A DNA stretch of 64,000 bases from an uncultured Candidatus Poseidoniales archaeon. Its GTDB lineage: Archaea > Thermoplasmatota > Poseidoniia > Poseidoniales > Poseidoniaceae. The position numbers were made by a program, and so were the translations under genes. The stretch covers positions 136,178 to 200,177 of the forward strand of contig CAJJAP010000004.1 of the NCBI GenBank assembly GCA_905182185.1, given 5' to 3'. The notes beneath the pieces were generated by a model, which was not told where the DNA came from, did not search any database, and saw nothing but the letters and a program-made list of their open reading frames with translations. Of this stretch, positions 25,876 through 35,871 are shown one piece after another; within the stretch, counting starts at the first letter, position 1, and each line of letters opens with the position of its first letter.

Positions 25876-28176
25876 ATGCGCAAGCAGATTGTGGCCTTAC
25901 TACTACTCGCATTGGTGAGTACTGTTAGCCTTGCAAGCGCAATTGAAATACAAAAAGATGTAAAATATGAACCTGGGTTCGTTGAATGGGAACTTGCCCA
26001 AGAGGAACATCTATTCGTTGAAGGACTAAATGTTGGAGAAGCAGTTCTGCAAAGAGCCCGCCCAGATGCTGCAGTTGGTAGTTTTACTACCCAAATCACC
26101 AATGGACCGGTCACTGTTTTCAACCTTGATAGCGAACCAATACAAAGCCCTCTTAACAGTAATATCACCATGCAAGTTTATTTTTCAGTAACAATTGATG
26201 CATCATCAGCCAATACTTGTAAATCAAATCCCATAGGTGATTCCTCAACCACGTTATTTTATGTTGTTAGTGTCGGTGGAAATGTAATCTATGAATCAAC
26301 TGTAAATGCAGTTGTTGATGTTACAACAGATAATGCGGCAATGCCATTTGAGGGTGAAGTCAAAAATCTAATTCTCAATATGTCTAAAGGTGATGTTTTC
26401 ACATTAGACCTGCAAATAGAACATAATTGCATTGGAACTAGAGCAAATGTTCATTGGGGCGGTTTTGAACAGAATAGCGGCGGAATCGTGATGATGGGCA
26501 CATTAAGTGAGCCCACTGCATCAGTATACGTTGACCAACAACACAGGGCTCACATCGAATTTGAACCAACTTTAGCATGGGGCGAATTCGATGTTTCTGA
26601 AGTCGGCTGGGAAATTTGGGGCCCTTTAGCATCGGATGAAAAGTATGTCAATGATGCTGACCTATTAGTAGAAACATCTTCAACAAATGTTATGATGAAA
26701 AGAGATTTGGGAGATAATCGTACTGTTTGGGTTTGGGCTGCTTCTGAAAAAGTTCCTAATGGAGATTCAAATGTCCAAATCTGTGTAAACCAAATCGGTG
26801 GAGATCTTAATGAGGATTGTCATGCATATGGAATAATTCGGTTTGAAGTTTTGCAACCGGATGAAGGCTTTGCAAACGCTGCAATATGGCTTTCACTGAC
26901 AACATTCCTTTCTTTCATTGGATATTTCGCCTTCCTATTCCGTAGTGGTATTGTACTTCCCCCTCCAATATTGGGTGCAATGTTTGTTTTGACGCTACTA
27001 TTCATTCCTACAGCATTTGATCAAATCGATTTAGGTGCTGAGAATATTCAACAGGATTCTAGAATCGTTGACCGAACATTGCAAAACACAGCAGGTGAGG
27101 AATATTCAATATCCCAGTTAATGGAAGGCAAGGATGCAGTCATTGTTGGCGTAATACTACCTGGTTCTGTCAATGCTCAAGACCAAGCTGCCGAATTCAA
27201 TTACACATTAGGAAAGATGCCTGAGCGAATTTCTATCGTTCAGATCGTTGCTGGACCTGATGCTACGATGCGAGATGTCACATTTTATGAAAATCAATTA
27301 AATGCATCATGGCCGATATTATATGATCAAGATAATTTGCTGACTTCCAGTTTCCCTTCAGGTGTGGCTGATGCAGTATTCGTGATCGACCCATCAATGC
27401 ACATTGCCTATTCAACAGCATCATCTGCTGGCTCAAAGGAATATACAGATGCCATAGACACCATCGATAATGGTGGCTCTCACGGGATTGCAACTTACTT
27501 ATCCCTAATATTTGGCCCAGGCTTATTCCTGCTACTACTTGCACTACCTAGGTCTAATTGGGAGCCTCCGGAACAAGCGATTGCTCCAGGACTATTGTGG
27601 CTCAGCACAATTGTTTCAGGTGCTGCTGCTATTTTGACAATCAACCTAATCCCACTGATTGTAACTATTTTACCAATATCTAGTAATATCAACTTCTACC
27701 TCAATATTTTGATGTTCATTTGGATGTTTGAAATGAGTTTCTTCGCCGCAAAGAATGGTAGCCCTTACGAAGTAAAAATAATTGCAAAACAAATTCATCG
27801 ATTAATGCCCGATAGTTTCTCCGACTGGAGAGAACTTGAGGATATGGAGCGCGATGTACTAATCGGTGCATGGCTAGGATGGTTTGGATGGTTATCTTTC
27901 CCCTCTCTCATTCAACAAGGTGTAGGTGCTAGCCTCTTGAGTGGTGGTTTTGGTATAGCCTATGGAATAGGGTTCTTACTAGGAATCGTATTAGTGGGCG
28001 GATTGACTGGTTTGTGTTTACGCTGGATCGCAGCAATAGGCGGCCCATTTTCACGCTTATTCGGCAAGTTCGGTTCAGAAGTATTTGCTGAATTTATTGG
28101 ATGGTGTGTTGTGCCTGTATCGCTATGGGCACTCGTTAACTCAATTATTGCTGCTAATCGTTTCGGTTTACTTTGA
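25876..28176 (+). CDS. Membrane protein with signal peptide and a thioredoxin-fold domain lacking CxxC
   Basis: 766 residues. A signal peptide (IVALLLLALVSTVSLASA), an extracellular beta-rich region to about 330, and a helix pair near 345-390 come first. An AhpC/TSA-like segment (about 405-540) follows: NTAGEEYSISQLMEGKDAVI, then a WPILYDQDN and FVIDPSMHIAY stretch. The expected catalytic Cys is missing, so redox activity is doubtful. Five or more helices end the protein. The function is unknown. Confidence 0.6.
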   Translation: MRKQIVALLLLALVSTVSLASAIEIQKDVKYEPGFVEWELAQEEHLFVEGLNVGEAVLQRARPDAAVGSFTTQITNGPVTVFNLDSEPIQSPLNSNITMQVYFSVTIDASSANTCKSNPIGDSSTTLFYVVSVGGNVIYESTVNAVVDVTTDNAAMPFEGEVKNLILNMSKGDVFTLDLQIEHNCIGTRANVHWGGFEQNSGGIVMMGTLSEPTASVYVDQQHRAHIEFEPTLAWGEFDVSEVGWEIWGPLASDEKYVNDADLLVETSSTNVMMKRDLGDNRTVWVWAASEKVPNGDSNVQICVNQIGGDLNEDCHAYGIIRFEVLQPDEGFANAAIWLSLTTFLSFIGYFAFLFRSGIVLPPPILGAMFVLTLLFIPTAFDQIDLGAENIQQDSRIVDRTLQNTAGEEYSISQLMEGKDAVIVGVILPGSVNAQDQAAEFNYTLGKMPERISIVQIVAGPDATMRDVTFYENQLNASWPILYDQDNLLTSSFPSGVADAVFVIDPSMHIAYSTASSAGSKEYTDAIDTIDNGGSHGIATYLSLIFGPGLFLLLLALPRSNWEPPEQAIAPGLLWLSTIVSGAAAILTINLIPLIVTILPISSNINFYLNILMFIWMFEMSFFAAKNGSPYEVKIIAKQIHRLMPDSFSDWRELEDMERDVLIGAWLGWFGWLSFPSLIQQGVGASLLSGGFGIAYGIGFLLGIVLVGGLTGLCLRWIAAIGGPFSRLFGKFGSEVFAEFIGWCVVPVSLWALVNSIIAANRFGLL

Positions 28177-28220
28177 ACAAACTAGTGTATTATACAGGTT
28201 GACTACAGAGCATATCGATT

Positions 28221-29201
28221 ATGGAATACCACAAAGTGTGGAGTAAGAGCAGAAGAGAGTTATTTCTTGCGTGCCCACGCTGGTGGGTAATTAGATATGG
28301 ACTTAATCAAGCAAATTGGGGTCAATCTAAATCAAGAGAATGGCATTCTATGAGCGATATTCGCCCACATTGGGATTTAATGCTACGCTCATGCAAACAG
28401 ACCATTTTTGAGCGACTGGAAGACCTTCAGATGAATATTGAATGGTCGCCATTATTTATTGAAAGAAAAATAAGAGAAAATCTTAGTGAAAAAATATCTC
28501 ATCAGCAAAAGGTTTTGTCTATACATGAAGTAATTGGCACAAAAACAGCAATTGATGAGAATCTAAAATTAGACGATGTCGACATTGAATATTTGGTTAA
28601 ACACTCTATGAAAAGAATTACCACTCTCTGGAATAATGATTTTATTCAAGCCCTTGTTAGTAGATTTCACAAGCAATGGATGGTTTTTGAAAGAATAGAA
28701 CGTAGTTCTGTAAATGGAATAGATCTCTATTGCTGTCCCGATATAGCAGTAAAAATTCAAAATCATTGGCATTTGATTCGAATAGATATGCAAGGCAAGA
28801 AGGATTCATCCTTTGAAGAATTAGAAGCGATGGCAATGGTTTCATGGATAAGAGGGAAACAGAATTTCCCAATTTTAGCAAATAAATATACCATTAGAGT
28901 AATTGCTTGGCGTAACGGTTTTTGGAATCAGCAGCGCATCACCTCAAGTAATGACAAGCTTACTCAATCTAATTATCTAATTGAATCTGATATCAATCAG
29001 ATGCAAAAAATGTTATCAAAACTAGGATTGGAGAACTCATTTAGCCAAATACCCTTGGCCAAGAAGTCATCAACATGCCGTAAATGTGCATTAAGAGAGT
29101 CATGTCCAGGAGGTCGTAACCTCAGTTCTGGAATAATGCAACAAAGTGTATTGGAACTAGCCGAGTTCACTAAAAAGGGAAACTCAAAAATTGCTTACTA
29201 A
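28221..29201 (+). CDS. Cas4/RecB-like PD-(D/E)XK fold protein with Fe-S cysteines, active site degenerate
   Basis: 326 residues. A Cys near residue 18 (LACPRWW) and a C-terminal CRKCALRESC (C-x2-C-x5-C) match the four-Cys Fe-S site of Cas4/AddB nucleases. The core CCPDIAVKIQNHWHLIRIDMQ sits where PD and ExK should be: the Asp is there, but ExK reads DMQ, so the catalytic Lys is lost. The following helix EELEAMAMVSWI is in place. Probably a DNA-binding relative rather than an active nuclease. No CRISPR or cas gene is nearby. Ends convergently with tpiA, overlapping by 18 bases. Confidence 0.5.
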   Translation: MEYHKVWSKSRRELFLACPRWWVIRYGLNQANWGQSKSREWHSMSDIRPHWDLMLRSCKQTIFERLEDLQMNIEWSPLFIERKIRENLSEKISHQQKVLSIHEVIGTKTAIDENLKLDDVDIEYLVKHSMKRITTLWNNDFIQALVSRFHKQWMVFERIERSSVNGIDLYCCPDIAVKIQNHWHLIRIDMQGKKDSSFEELEAMAMVSWIRGKQNFPILANKYTIRVIAWRNGFWNQQRITSSNDKLTQSNYLIESDINQMQKMLSKLGLENSFSQIPLAKKSSTCRKCALRESCPGGRNLSSGIMQQSVLELAEFTKKGNSKIAY

Positions 29202-29849
29202 ATCAGCTAAGACTGAATCAACATCATTTGCTTTGGTAACTCCACTGGCAAGAAGCACTCCTTCTGCACCTAATTTAATTGCCATAGCAACATCTTCTCC
29301 ATTCTTTACACCGGCTCCACATAAAATCCTAACATTAGGATTTACTGACTTCACTGCTGCAACTGTGTCGGAAACAATAGATGGATCTGCTGATGTTACA
29401 GAGATATCCCCGCCAATCAATTCTGGTGGTTCAACTGCGATGAATGTTGGACCCAATGCTGCAAGAGCTTTTGCTTCTTCAACATCGGCTGCACAGGCAC
29501 AAATTGGAAAGTTATCTGGAAGAATCTTCATCAACTCCTCGACATGAGATAATGGTACTTTGTGTTCTGCATGATTGATTATTACTCCCACTGCGCCTCT
29601 TTCAATCGCATTACCCACTTCAAGCCATCCAGTAAAACTACCATTTCCTGCACAATCAAGGTGCTGTGCCCAAACTTCTAAGTCGGGGTTTTCGTTTGTA
29701 ACCGAATCTAAATCAAATGCTGAAACAACTGCAACCATTCTATAAGATTGTGAAATCTGTTTTGCCATTGCAGAGGCTAGTGCATTGGCTTGAAAGCCAC
29801 TTGCTGAAGCATAAGTCTTGAAATTTACAACAACTAAAGGAACGCTCAT
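29184..29849 (-). CDS. tpiA: Triosephosphate isomerase (archaeal type)
   Basis: About 221 residues from the ATG at 29849 (MSVPLVVVNFKTY), shorter than bacterial TIM as in archaea; an upstream GTG at 29873 would add eight residues. Catalytic Lys is in NFKTY, His in IINHAEHK and Glu in AVEPPELIG; the phosphate loop is GAGVKNGEDV and LASGVTKA. Interconverts dihydroxyacetone phosphate and glyceraldehyde 3-phosphate. Confidence 0.95.
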   Translation of the reverse strand: MSVPLVVVNFKTYASASGFQANALASAMAKQISQSYRMVAVVSAFDLDSVTNENPDLEVWAQHLDCAGNGSFTGWLEVGNAIERGAVGVIINHAEHKVPLSHVEELMKILPDNFPICACAADVEEAKALAALGPTFIAVEPPELIGGDISVTSADPSIVSDTVAAVKSVNPNVRILCGAGVKNGEDVAMAIKLGAEGVLLASGVTKANDVDSVLADLVSNF

Positions 29850-29909
29850 AGTGTTGCCAAAACGCAATATCACTTGAGGGCTTTCATCAAATACTATGCA
29901 AGAGTGGAG

Positions 29910-30314
29910 TTAATCCAATTGTTGTGAAAGCCATTTCCCACCAATTTGATTCGTTTCAGGAGGAATTATAGAATTGTGATCTACAACTACTCCATCTAGG
30001 TTACAATTATTTCCAATCGTTGCATTACGTCCGATTAGGCATGAAGATAATACTGTGTTATCACCAACTAATGAGCCTGATAATATCGTGCTTTCGATTA
30101 CTTCACTTTTGCCAATACCAACATTACCTTCGACCATAGACCCAACTACTCTCGCACCTTCTGTGACCTTGGCCATCGGATTAGAGAACCATGAACCTCC
30201 ACATACTTCTCCACTGCTAAACCTCTTCTTACGTATGCATTCTTGCACACCTTCCGACCATGATTCTGGCGTTCCTGCATCGACAAAATATCCATCAAAT
30301 TGCAGACCATTCAA
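29910..30314 (-). CDS. NDP-sugar pyrophosphorylase, C-terminal left-handed beta-helix (frameshifted)
   Basis: 134 residues continuing the nucleotidyltransferase frame upstream. It begins MNGLQFDGYFVDAGTPESW, the usual end of the catalytic domain, and then shows hexapeptide-like repeats (ESTILSGSLVGDNTVLSSC). The listed Met is internal to the real protein. Confidence 0.85.
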   Translation of the reverse strand: MNGLQFDGYFVDAGTPESWSEGVQECIRKKRFSSGEVCGGSWFSNPMAKVTEGARVVGSMVEGNVGIGKSEVIESTILSGSLVGDNTVLSSCLIGRNATIGNNCNLDGVVVDHNSIIPPETNQIGGKWLSQQLD

Positions 30315-30315
30315 C

Positions 30316-30921
30316 TTACCTTCCGTAGCGAGAACTGGAAATACATCTCCTTTCTATAGAGTGCTTGCCATCATGCATGAAATCAAAAATATCATCTTCT
30401 AAAATATAAGATCCGGCATTAATTAAATTACTAAATACCTCTTCTTTTTTAGGCTTCTCTTTGAATTGAGTTATTCTTGAATCTTCATCTAATCCAACTA
30501 TTCCAAAACGAGTTGGATCTTCCACTTCCCAAAGTGCTAGTGTCCCGATACCGCCATTTATTTTATGCAGTTCAATCATTGGAGTGACATCCAATGAAGA
30601 AACAATATCGCCATTGAAGCAAGCAAATGTCCCACTGACTATATCTGAACAATTTGCAAGTGCGCCACCAGTCCCAAGCGGTTCATCTTCGGGAATTATA
30701 GTTACATCAAAGTCTACATCTGCATCTGCAAAATATTGCCTAATCATATCAATTTTATATCCACCAGCAACAATAACTTCGTCAACCAAATCACTTGGCA
30801 CACCTTCAACCACTCTTTCAAGCAGTGTTTTATCGAGCATCGGCAATAATGGTTTAGGAATTTGGTTGGTCCAAGGTCGCAATCTCGAGCCAACTCCTCC
30901 TGCCAAAACAACTACCTGCAT
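30316..30921 (-). CDS. NDP-sugar pyrophosphorylase, catalytic domain (frameshifted)
   Basis: 201 residues. Signature GGVGSRLRPWT, then KPLLPMLDKTLLE, EPLGTGGAL, FNGDIVSSLD and QFKEKPKKEE identify a sugar-1-phosphate nucleotidyltransferase of the RmlA/GlmU/mannose-1-phosphate guanylyltransferase group. It makes an NDP-sugar for surface glycans or protein glycosylation; the sugar is not determined. Removing one base near 30348 gives IERDVFPVLATEGKLNG and joins this frame to 29910-30314; the full gene would be 29910-30921, about 337 residues. Confidence 0.88.
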   Translation of the reverse strand: MQVVVLAGGVGSRLRPWTNQIPKPLLPMLDKTLLERVVEGVPSDLVDEVIVAGGYKIDMIRQYFADADVDFDVTIIPEDEPLGTGGALANCSDIVSGTFACFNGDIVSSLDVTPMIELHKINGGIGTLALWEVEDPTRFGIVGLDEDSRITQFKEKPKKEEVFSNLINAGSYILEDDIFDFMHDGKHSIERRCISSSRYGR

Positions 30922-31037
30922 GGCATTGCCTCAATGCTTTAACCTATCAATAAACCCCATTCACGCTCTGCATAAATGTCATTGCCGAATCAAAGTATTC
31001 AAAGACGGCCTACAATTGGCATTGCTTGGAGAGAGTC

Positions 31038-32246
31038 ATGAATATCCACGAGTACCAAGGCAAAGCAATGCTAAGAGAGTTCGGAGTACCTGTATTAGAA
31101 GGCGTACATTGTACTTCAGTAGAACAAGCGCTAGCCGCTTACGACAATCTCAATTCGAAGGTTGTAGCAGTAAAGTCTCAGATTCATGCTGGTGGAAGAG
31201 GAAAAGGGACACTGTATGATCCTCAAACTCGAGAGGAAGTAATGCAAGGTGGAGTGAAGATTGCATTTTCAAGAGATGAAGTTGAAACATATTCAACAAA
31301 TATTTTAGGCAATATCCTCAACACTATTCAAACTGGGGATGAAGGAAAGGTTGTAAAGAACCTATATATTGAATCCGGATGTGATATCGCTCACGAATAT
31401 TACCTTGCATTACTAGTTGACAGAGATAACAAATCTGTACTCATTATGGCTTCGACTGAAGGTGGAGTAGATATTGAGCATGTAGCCGAACACACACCTG
31501 AAAAAATTCACAAAGTCATAATAGATGTTAATGCCGGATTATTGGGATTCCAAAAGAGAGACTTAGGACTTGCACTCGGGTTATCAGGGATGTCCCTGAG
31601 GTCTTTCGGAAAGTCATTGGGTGCGATGTACGAAATGTTCGTCAGCCAAGATTGCGCAATGGTAGAAATTAACCCACTGGTTAAATCCAAGAGTGATGAG
31701 ATAATTGCTCTTGATGCAAAGATTTCATTTGATGAAAATGCCGAGTTTAGACACAAGAACTGGTCTCAATTGCGCGATTTGTCAGAAGAAGAAGATGTTG
31801 AAATACGTGCTAAAGAAACTGGATTATCATATGTCAAACTAGATGGGAATATTGGATGTTTAGTAAATGGTGCAGGATTGGCAATGGCTACAATGGATGT
31901 CATCAAGTTGTATGGCGGAGAGCCTGCAAACTTCCTTGATGTCGGTGGTGGCGCTGATGAAGAACAGGTCAAGATCGCATTCTCAATGATTATGGAAGAC
32001 CCAAATGTCAAAGGAATATTAGTCAATATTTTTGGTGGAATTATGCGTTGTGATATTATTGCTCGCGGAGTAATAGCTGCTACAGAAGCATTGTCACTAG
32101 AAGTACCCTTAGTAGTCCGTCTCGCAGGTACAAATGTAGAGCAAGGCAAGGAGATATTAGCAGCGTCTGAGTTGAATATTCATTCTGCTAATGACCTAGC
32201 AGAAGGCGCTCAAATGATTGTATCTCTAATCGGAGGTGATGAGTGA
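31038..32246 (+). CDS. sucC: Succinyl-CoA synthetase beta subunit
   Basis: About 402 residues from the ATG at 31038, preceded by GGAGAGAG; the TTG at 31026 is not needed. ATP-grasp part: [30 protein letters not shown]. CoA-ligase part: [28 protein letters not shown] and [11 protein letters not shown]. With SucD it makes ATP or GTP from succinyl-CoA in the TCA cycle. Its TGA overlaps the sucD ATG by one base, a coupled pair. Confidence 0.97.
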   Translation: MNIHEYQGKAMLREFGVPVLEGVHCTSVEQALAAYDNLNSKVVAVKSQIHAGGRGKGTLYDPQTREEVMQGGVKIAFSRDEVETYSTNILGNILNTIQTGDEGKVVKNLYIESGCDIAHEYYLALLVDRDNKSVLIMASTEGGVDIEHVAEHTPEKIHKVIIDVNAGLLGFQKRDLGLALGLSGMSLRSFGKSLGAMYEMFVSQDCAMVEINPLVKSKSDEIIALDAKISFDENAEFRHKNWSQLRDLSEEEDVEIRAKETGLSYVKLDGNIGCLVNGAGLAMATMDVIKLYGGEPANFLDVGGGADEEQVKIAFSMIMEDPNVKGILVNIFGGIMRCDIIARGVIAATEALSLEVPLVVRLAGTNVEQGKEILAASELNIHSANDLAEGAQMIVSLIGGDE

Positions 32247-33169
32247 TGGCAATATGGATTGAAGAAGATGCAAAGGTACTAGTTCAAGGAATTACAGGAA
32301 AGCAAGGTCATTTCCATGCTGGAAAAATGGTTGAATATGGTACAAATATTGTTGGCGGTTGCACTCCTGGAAAAGGTGGACAAACTGTTGAATTAGAAGG
32401 AAAGGATTTTCCAGTTTGGGATTCAATGACCGAAGCGATAACAGCAACTGATGCTGATGCTACAGTTATTTACGTACCTCCTCCTTTTGCTGCAGAAGCA
32501 ATTATGGAGGCTGCGGAAGCCTTTGATTCGGTCAAAGGAGAAGGGATAGTAATTTGTATTACAGAAGGAATTCCAACTCTAGATATGGTCAAAGCGGTTG
32601 CATATGTTGATAATCGACCTGGTGTTAGGTTGATTGGGCCAAATTGCCCGGGTATTATTACCCCAGGTGAAACCGGCGGAGCAAAAATAGGAATTATGCC
32701 TGGCCACATCCATGCCAAAGGAAGAATTGGAATTGTTTCAAAGTCTGGAACATTAACTTACGAAGCGGTTGCACAAACAATGAGTATCAATGAGGGTCAA
32801 TCGACCTGTATTGGAATTGGTGGTGACCCAGTTAACGGAACTGGATTCATTGAATGTCTTGCTGCATTTCAAAACGACCCACAAACTGCTGCAATTGTAA
32901 TGATTGGTGAAATTGGTGGTAATGCAGAACAAGAAGCTGCCGCCTTTGCTGCGGAAAATGTTACCAAACCTATTGTCGGATTCGTAGCAGGTGCTACCGC
33001 ACCTCCTGGGAAGAGAATGGGCCACGCAGGAGCAATCATTTCTGGTGGAAAGGGAACTGCTGAAGAAAAATTCGAGGCGTTCAAGAAAGCGGGCATTGCA
33101 TGTGCAAATGATCCAAGTGAAATTGGTTCTGTTCTTCTTCAAGCATTGAAAGATGCTGGACTACGCTGA
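32246..33169 (+). CDS. sucD: Succinyl-CoA synthetase alpha subunit
   Basis: 307 residues from the ATG at 32246. CoA-binding Rossmann part: [21 protein letters not shown]-like start, then [12 protein letters not shown], and the phosphorylated His in [17 protein letters not shown]. Partner of SucC. The end is convergent with the repeat-rich zinc-ribbon gene, and the 498-residue frame of that gene overlaps its last bases only through a frameshift. Confidence 0.97.
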   Translation: MAIWIEEDAKVLVQGITGKQGHFHAGKMVEYGTNIVGGCTPGKGGQTVELEGKDFPVWDSMTEAITATDADATVIYVPPPFAAEAIMEAAEAFDSVKGEGIVICITEGIPTLDMVKAVAYVDNRPGVRLIGPNCPGIITPGETGGAKIGIMPGHIHAKGRIGIVSKSGTLTYEAVAQTMSINEGQSTCIGIGGDPVNGTGFIECLAAFQNDPQTAAIVMIGEIGGNAEQEAAAFAAENVTKPIVGFVAGATAPPGKRMGHAGAIISGGKGTAEEKFEAFKKAGIACANDPSEIGSVLLQALKDAGLR

Positions 33170-34657
33170 AACATCATCAATTAAAGATTGATTAGAAATA
33201 TGATTGTGATTTTGAATCACAATATCATCTTGGCGGGCTGCGCTTAGGACCTTTAGGACCGCCCTTTGGAGGGCCGCCCGACTTACTAGGACCTGGTGGA
33301 CCGCCTGACTTCTTTGGAGGCCCGCCCGATTTACTAGGACCTGGTGGACCACCTGACTTCTTTGGAGGCCCGCCCGATTTACTAGGACCTGGTGGACCGC
33401 CTGACTTCTTTGGCCTGATGGACCGCCGGATTTGCTTGGACCTGGTGGACCGCCTGACTTCTTTGGGCCCTGGTGGACCGCCTGACTTCTTTGGGCCTGG
33501 TGGACCGCCGGATTTGCTTGGACTTGGACCTGGTGGACCGCCTGACTTCTTTGGCCTGGTGGACCGCCCGATTTCTTTGGGCCTGGTGGACCGCCTGATT
33601 CTTGGCCTGGTGGACCGCCGGATTTGCTTGGACCAGGGGGGCCGTTGGAATTAGGAGCACTCGGTTCGGCGTCTTCATCTTCAAACATTGCACCACAATG
33701 TGGGCATTCATTATCACTTTCTTTGACCAGACCATCACAAATTTCGCAGGCGAACATTTCCTCTTCGACAACTTCTTCTGACCCTTCTCCAATGAGTTTC
33801 TCGATCTCACCTTCCTTGGAGCAAAATAGGCTAATACTTGCAGAATAGTCATATCCCTTCAATGCTAATTCTGTTTGTATTGAATGTTCAAAGGCTTGTG
33901 CTAAATCTTCAGGAGTATCCAAAACACGACCATCGTCAACATAGGTTACTGTGACATTTAGTTGGTCACCCTCTGCACTTGATTGAGGAGTTTCAACTGC
34001 AACACCTCTCTTTCTAGCAACCCTTCTAACAGCAACTTCACATATTCTTCGTAGTAAAGCTTCACTTGGCCCATCAACTACAGTTTGCCCCATAGCACCT
34101 GCCATTACATTTGCAGCCGGGTTTACTTGTTCCTGGCGGAGATGTGCGGGTAGTTCAGCTCCTAGATTGGCCAAAACATTTGTTGCCGAAGACTGGTTCA
34201 TGTTTAACCACTGACTACGACGTTCATCTTTCATTGCTCTTTCAGCCTCAGCTAATTGATTTACCATCCGATCAGTCGGTGAATTACTTGGATTATCACC
34301 GATGATAGAACCCACAACTTCGGTTTCATCTATCGGCCTATTTGGCATTGCACCACTACCTAGACTCTGCCCCTCATGGTTAGAGGGGATATTGCTTCGA
34401 TTCAATGGTGGGAAATCAGACTGTTGTTGGGAATTGTTGGTTCTGTGGAGGGAATTGTTGGTTTTGTGGAGGGAATTGTTGGTTCTGTGGAGGGAATTGT
34501 TGGTTCTGTGGAGGGAATTGTTGGTTCTGTGGAGGGAATTGTTGGTTCTGTGGGGGGAATTGTTGGTTCTGTGGAGGGAATTGTTGGTCTTGAGGAATCT
34601 CCTGTTGCGGTAACATACCTGGAGGCGTATTTTGTGGATTTTGGATACCTTGTGCAA
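33161..34657 (-). CDS. Zinc-ribbon protein with GPPGPSK repeats, main fragment (frameshifted)
   Basis: This frame holds the centre of the gene from about 34428 to 33560; outside that it reads repeat DNA out of frame. The centre has an acidic helical region, a possible RING-H2-like position [11 protein letters not shown], and a Cys pair CEICDGLV...CPHCGAMF forming a zinc ribbon. A tail of Gly/Pro/Ser/Lys repeats ([17 protein letters not shown]) follows; the frames shift several times where GG and GGG runs differ. In the correct frame the end is [12 protein letters not shown] with a stop at 33225-33227, so the gene is about 33225-34898. Function unknown. Confidence 0.6.
   Translation of the reverse strand: MHKVSKIHKIRLQVCYRNRRFLKTNNSLHRTNNSPHRTNNSLHRTNNSLHRTNNSLHRTNNSLHKTNNSLHRTNNSQQQSDFPPLNRSNIPSNHEGQSLGSGAMPNRPIDETEVVGSIIGDNPSNSPTDRMVNQLAEAERAMKDERRSQWLNMNQSSATNVLANLGAELPAHLRQEQVNPAANVMAGAMGQTVVDGPSEALLRRICEVAVRRVARKRGVAVETPQSSAEGDQLNVTVTYVDDGRVLDTPEDLAQAFEHSIQTELALKGYDYSASISLFCSKEGEIEKLIGEGSEEVVEEEMFACEICDGLVKESDNECPHCGAMFEDEDAEPSAPNSNGPPGPSKSGGPPGQESGGPPGPKKSGGPPGQRSQAVHQVQVQANPAVHQAQRSQAVHQGPKKSGGPPGPSKSGGPSGQRSQAVHQVLVNRAGLQRSQVVHQVLVNRAGLQRSQAVHQVLVSRAALQRAVLKVLSAARQDDIVIQNHNHISNQSLIDDVSA
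33266..33640. repeat. Gly-Pro-Ser-Lys coding repeats
   Basis: Irregular tandem units of about 33-54 bp with a shared core CCTGGTGGACCGCC. On the minus strand they encode GGPPGPSKS and GGPPGPKKS modules. Length differences of single G bases between units throw the reading frame. Confidence 0.8.
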
Positions 34658-34898
34658 TTTGTTGCATTATATCAGTTGGAATATTTCCAGTAGCACCAGA
34701 TTGTTCATCACGTTGTTGACGTACCGCTTCTCCAGAAACTACGCCGAAAGAACGACCACCTGAAACTTCCTGCCCACCTAGTCCAACTGTGTTGTGTGAA
34801 GTAAATCCACCAGCACGAGACATCTCTTGCCTAGCACCACATTCAGAACAAAAAATACTGTCATCGGGGATGACTTCAACACATGAACCACATTCCAT
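34416..34898 (-). CDS. Zinc-ribbon protein with PPQNQQF repeats, N-terminal fragment
   Basis: From the ATG at 34898 (MECGSCVEVIPDDSIFCSEC), about 160 residues; a longer in-frame start at 34931 is less likely. A zinc ribbon with CxxC and CxxC opens the protein, followed by a Gly/Gln/Glu region and eight copies of a PPQNQQF heptad. Removing one base near 34430 joins it to the next frame as [12 protein letters not shown]. Two zinc ribbons around low-complexity arms suggest a scaffold or nucleic-acid partner, but nothing fixes its role. Confidence 0.7.
   Translation of the reverse strand: MECGSCVEVIPDDSIFCSECGARQEMSRAGGFTSHNTVGLGGQEVSGGRSFGVVSGEAVRQQRDEQSGATGNIPTDIMQQIAQGIQNPQNTPPGMLPQQEIPQDQQFPPQNQQFPPQNQQFPPQNQQFPPQNQQFPPQNQQFPPQNQQFPPQNQQFPTTV
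34430..34587. repeat. 21-bp tandem repeat (7 full units plus a partial)
   Basis: Units of GGAATTGTTGGTTCTGTGGA(G), nearly identical, encoding PPQNQQF on the minus strand. The recent homogeneous copies suggest slippage or unequal exchange, and copy number may vary between cells. Confidence 0.92.
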
Positions 34899-35094
34899 CG
34901 CAACGCCACCCCTTAGCCTTGCCTTGCGCAACCCTCAATAAAGGATTGTGTAGTAACTCTAGAATAATAAGCAAATTTTGGATAAATGATAATTTTCAAG
35001 AGCCTTTTTGGCTTGGTAGGTGCAATTCAATTTAGCAGCATAATAGCGCCAATAAATGCCAATGTTCAATTCAAATAACCACCCGCCTTGACTT

Positions 35095-35871
35095 ATGGAT
35101 GAAGGGCATGTCATCGTCATTGGTGGCGGACTTGCGGGAATTTCTGCCGCTCTTGCATGCAGTGATGCTGGACGCAAGGTCACTCTCATTGAAGCGAGAA
35201 GCCATTTGGGAGGCAGGGTTAGCAGTGTTAAACACCCGAGACAAGATTGGCAACTAGATAATTGCCAACATGCTTGTTTTAGAGTATATGACCGCTTTTT
35301 ACAACTAATGGGGAGGGCAAATGCTCAACAGTCAATCAAATTACAAGCCAATACCCACTTGCCATTTGCACTACCAGAGAAAAAGGTATTTTCTGCATTA
35401 ACTACAGGCCGACTTTCCCCTCCGAATCACATGATGGGTTCTATGCTGTCATTCCCATTTTTATCAATGCGTGATAAATTGGCAATGCGTAAGGCTGTGA
35501 AAGCACTTTCTTCGATGGATAATCAACAGATGTGGCAATTGGATGACACTTTATTCATTGATTGGTTAAGACAAAATGGCCAAACTGAGAGAGCGATTGA
35601 TCGGTTTTGGGCATTCTTTGTACTTGCTGCATTGAACATTAGTATTCAAGAAGCAAGTGCCGCACAGGCATGTATGCTATTCAAAAATGGTTTATTTGGG
35701 GCGGCAGATGCTTTTGACGTTGGTGCTTTTACATCAGACCTATCCGATTCCATTGAACCTGCATTGAGTTCTGCCCTTGAACAAGCAGGTGTCAAGATAA
35801 TCAGAAATTCAACAGTAAAGTCTGTGGTTATTGAAAATAATGTTCTTCACTTCTGTCGAATTGAAGGATGA
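35095..35871 (+). CDS. hpnE: Hydroxysqualene dehydroxylase HpnE, N-terminal fragment (frameshifted)
   Basis: 258 residues. The FAD dinucleotide fold is clear: VIVIGGGLAGISAALACSDAG and LIEARSHLGGRVSS, followed by DNCQHACFRVYDRFLQLMG, the pattern of squalene-associated FAD desaturases. The frame breaks at about 35831-35871; the continuation is in 35831-36565. With hpnC and hpnD next to it, the assignment to HpnE, which reduces hydroxysqualene to squalene using FAD, is well supported. Carotenoid desaturase is the alternative. Confidence 0.85.
   Translation: MDEGHVIVIGGGLAGISAALACSDAGRKVTLIEARSHLGGRVSSVKHPRQDWQLDNCQHACFRVYDRFLQLMGRANAQQSIKLQANTHLPFALPEKKVFSALTTGRLSPPNHMMGSMLSFPFLSMRDKLAMRKAVKALSSMDNQQMWQLDDTLFIDWLRQNGQTERAIDRFWAFFVLAALNISIQEASAAQACMLFKNGLFGAADAFDVGAFTSDLSDSIEPALSSALEQAGVKIIRNSTVKSVVIENNVLHFCRIEG

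Noticed and set aside
25876-28176. Peroxiredoxin assignment for the 766-residue membrane protein
   Set aside because: The thioredoxin-like part lacks the peroxidatic Cys, so a redox name would mislead.
34430-34587. CRISPR-like direct repeats
   Set aside because: Units abut with no spacers and are in frame inside a gene; a coding tandem repeat.
34302-34693. Plus-strand frames with repeated WFCGGNC or LWRELLV
   Set aside because: They are antisense readings of the 21-bp repeat that encodes PPQNQQF on the minus strand.
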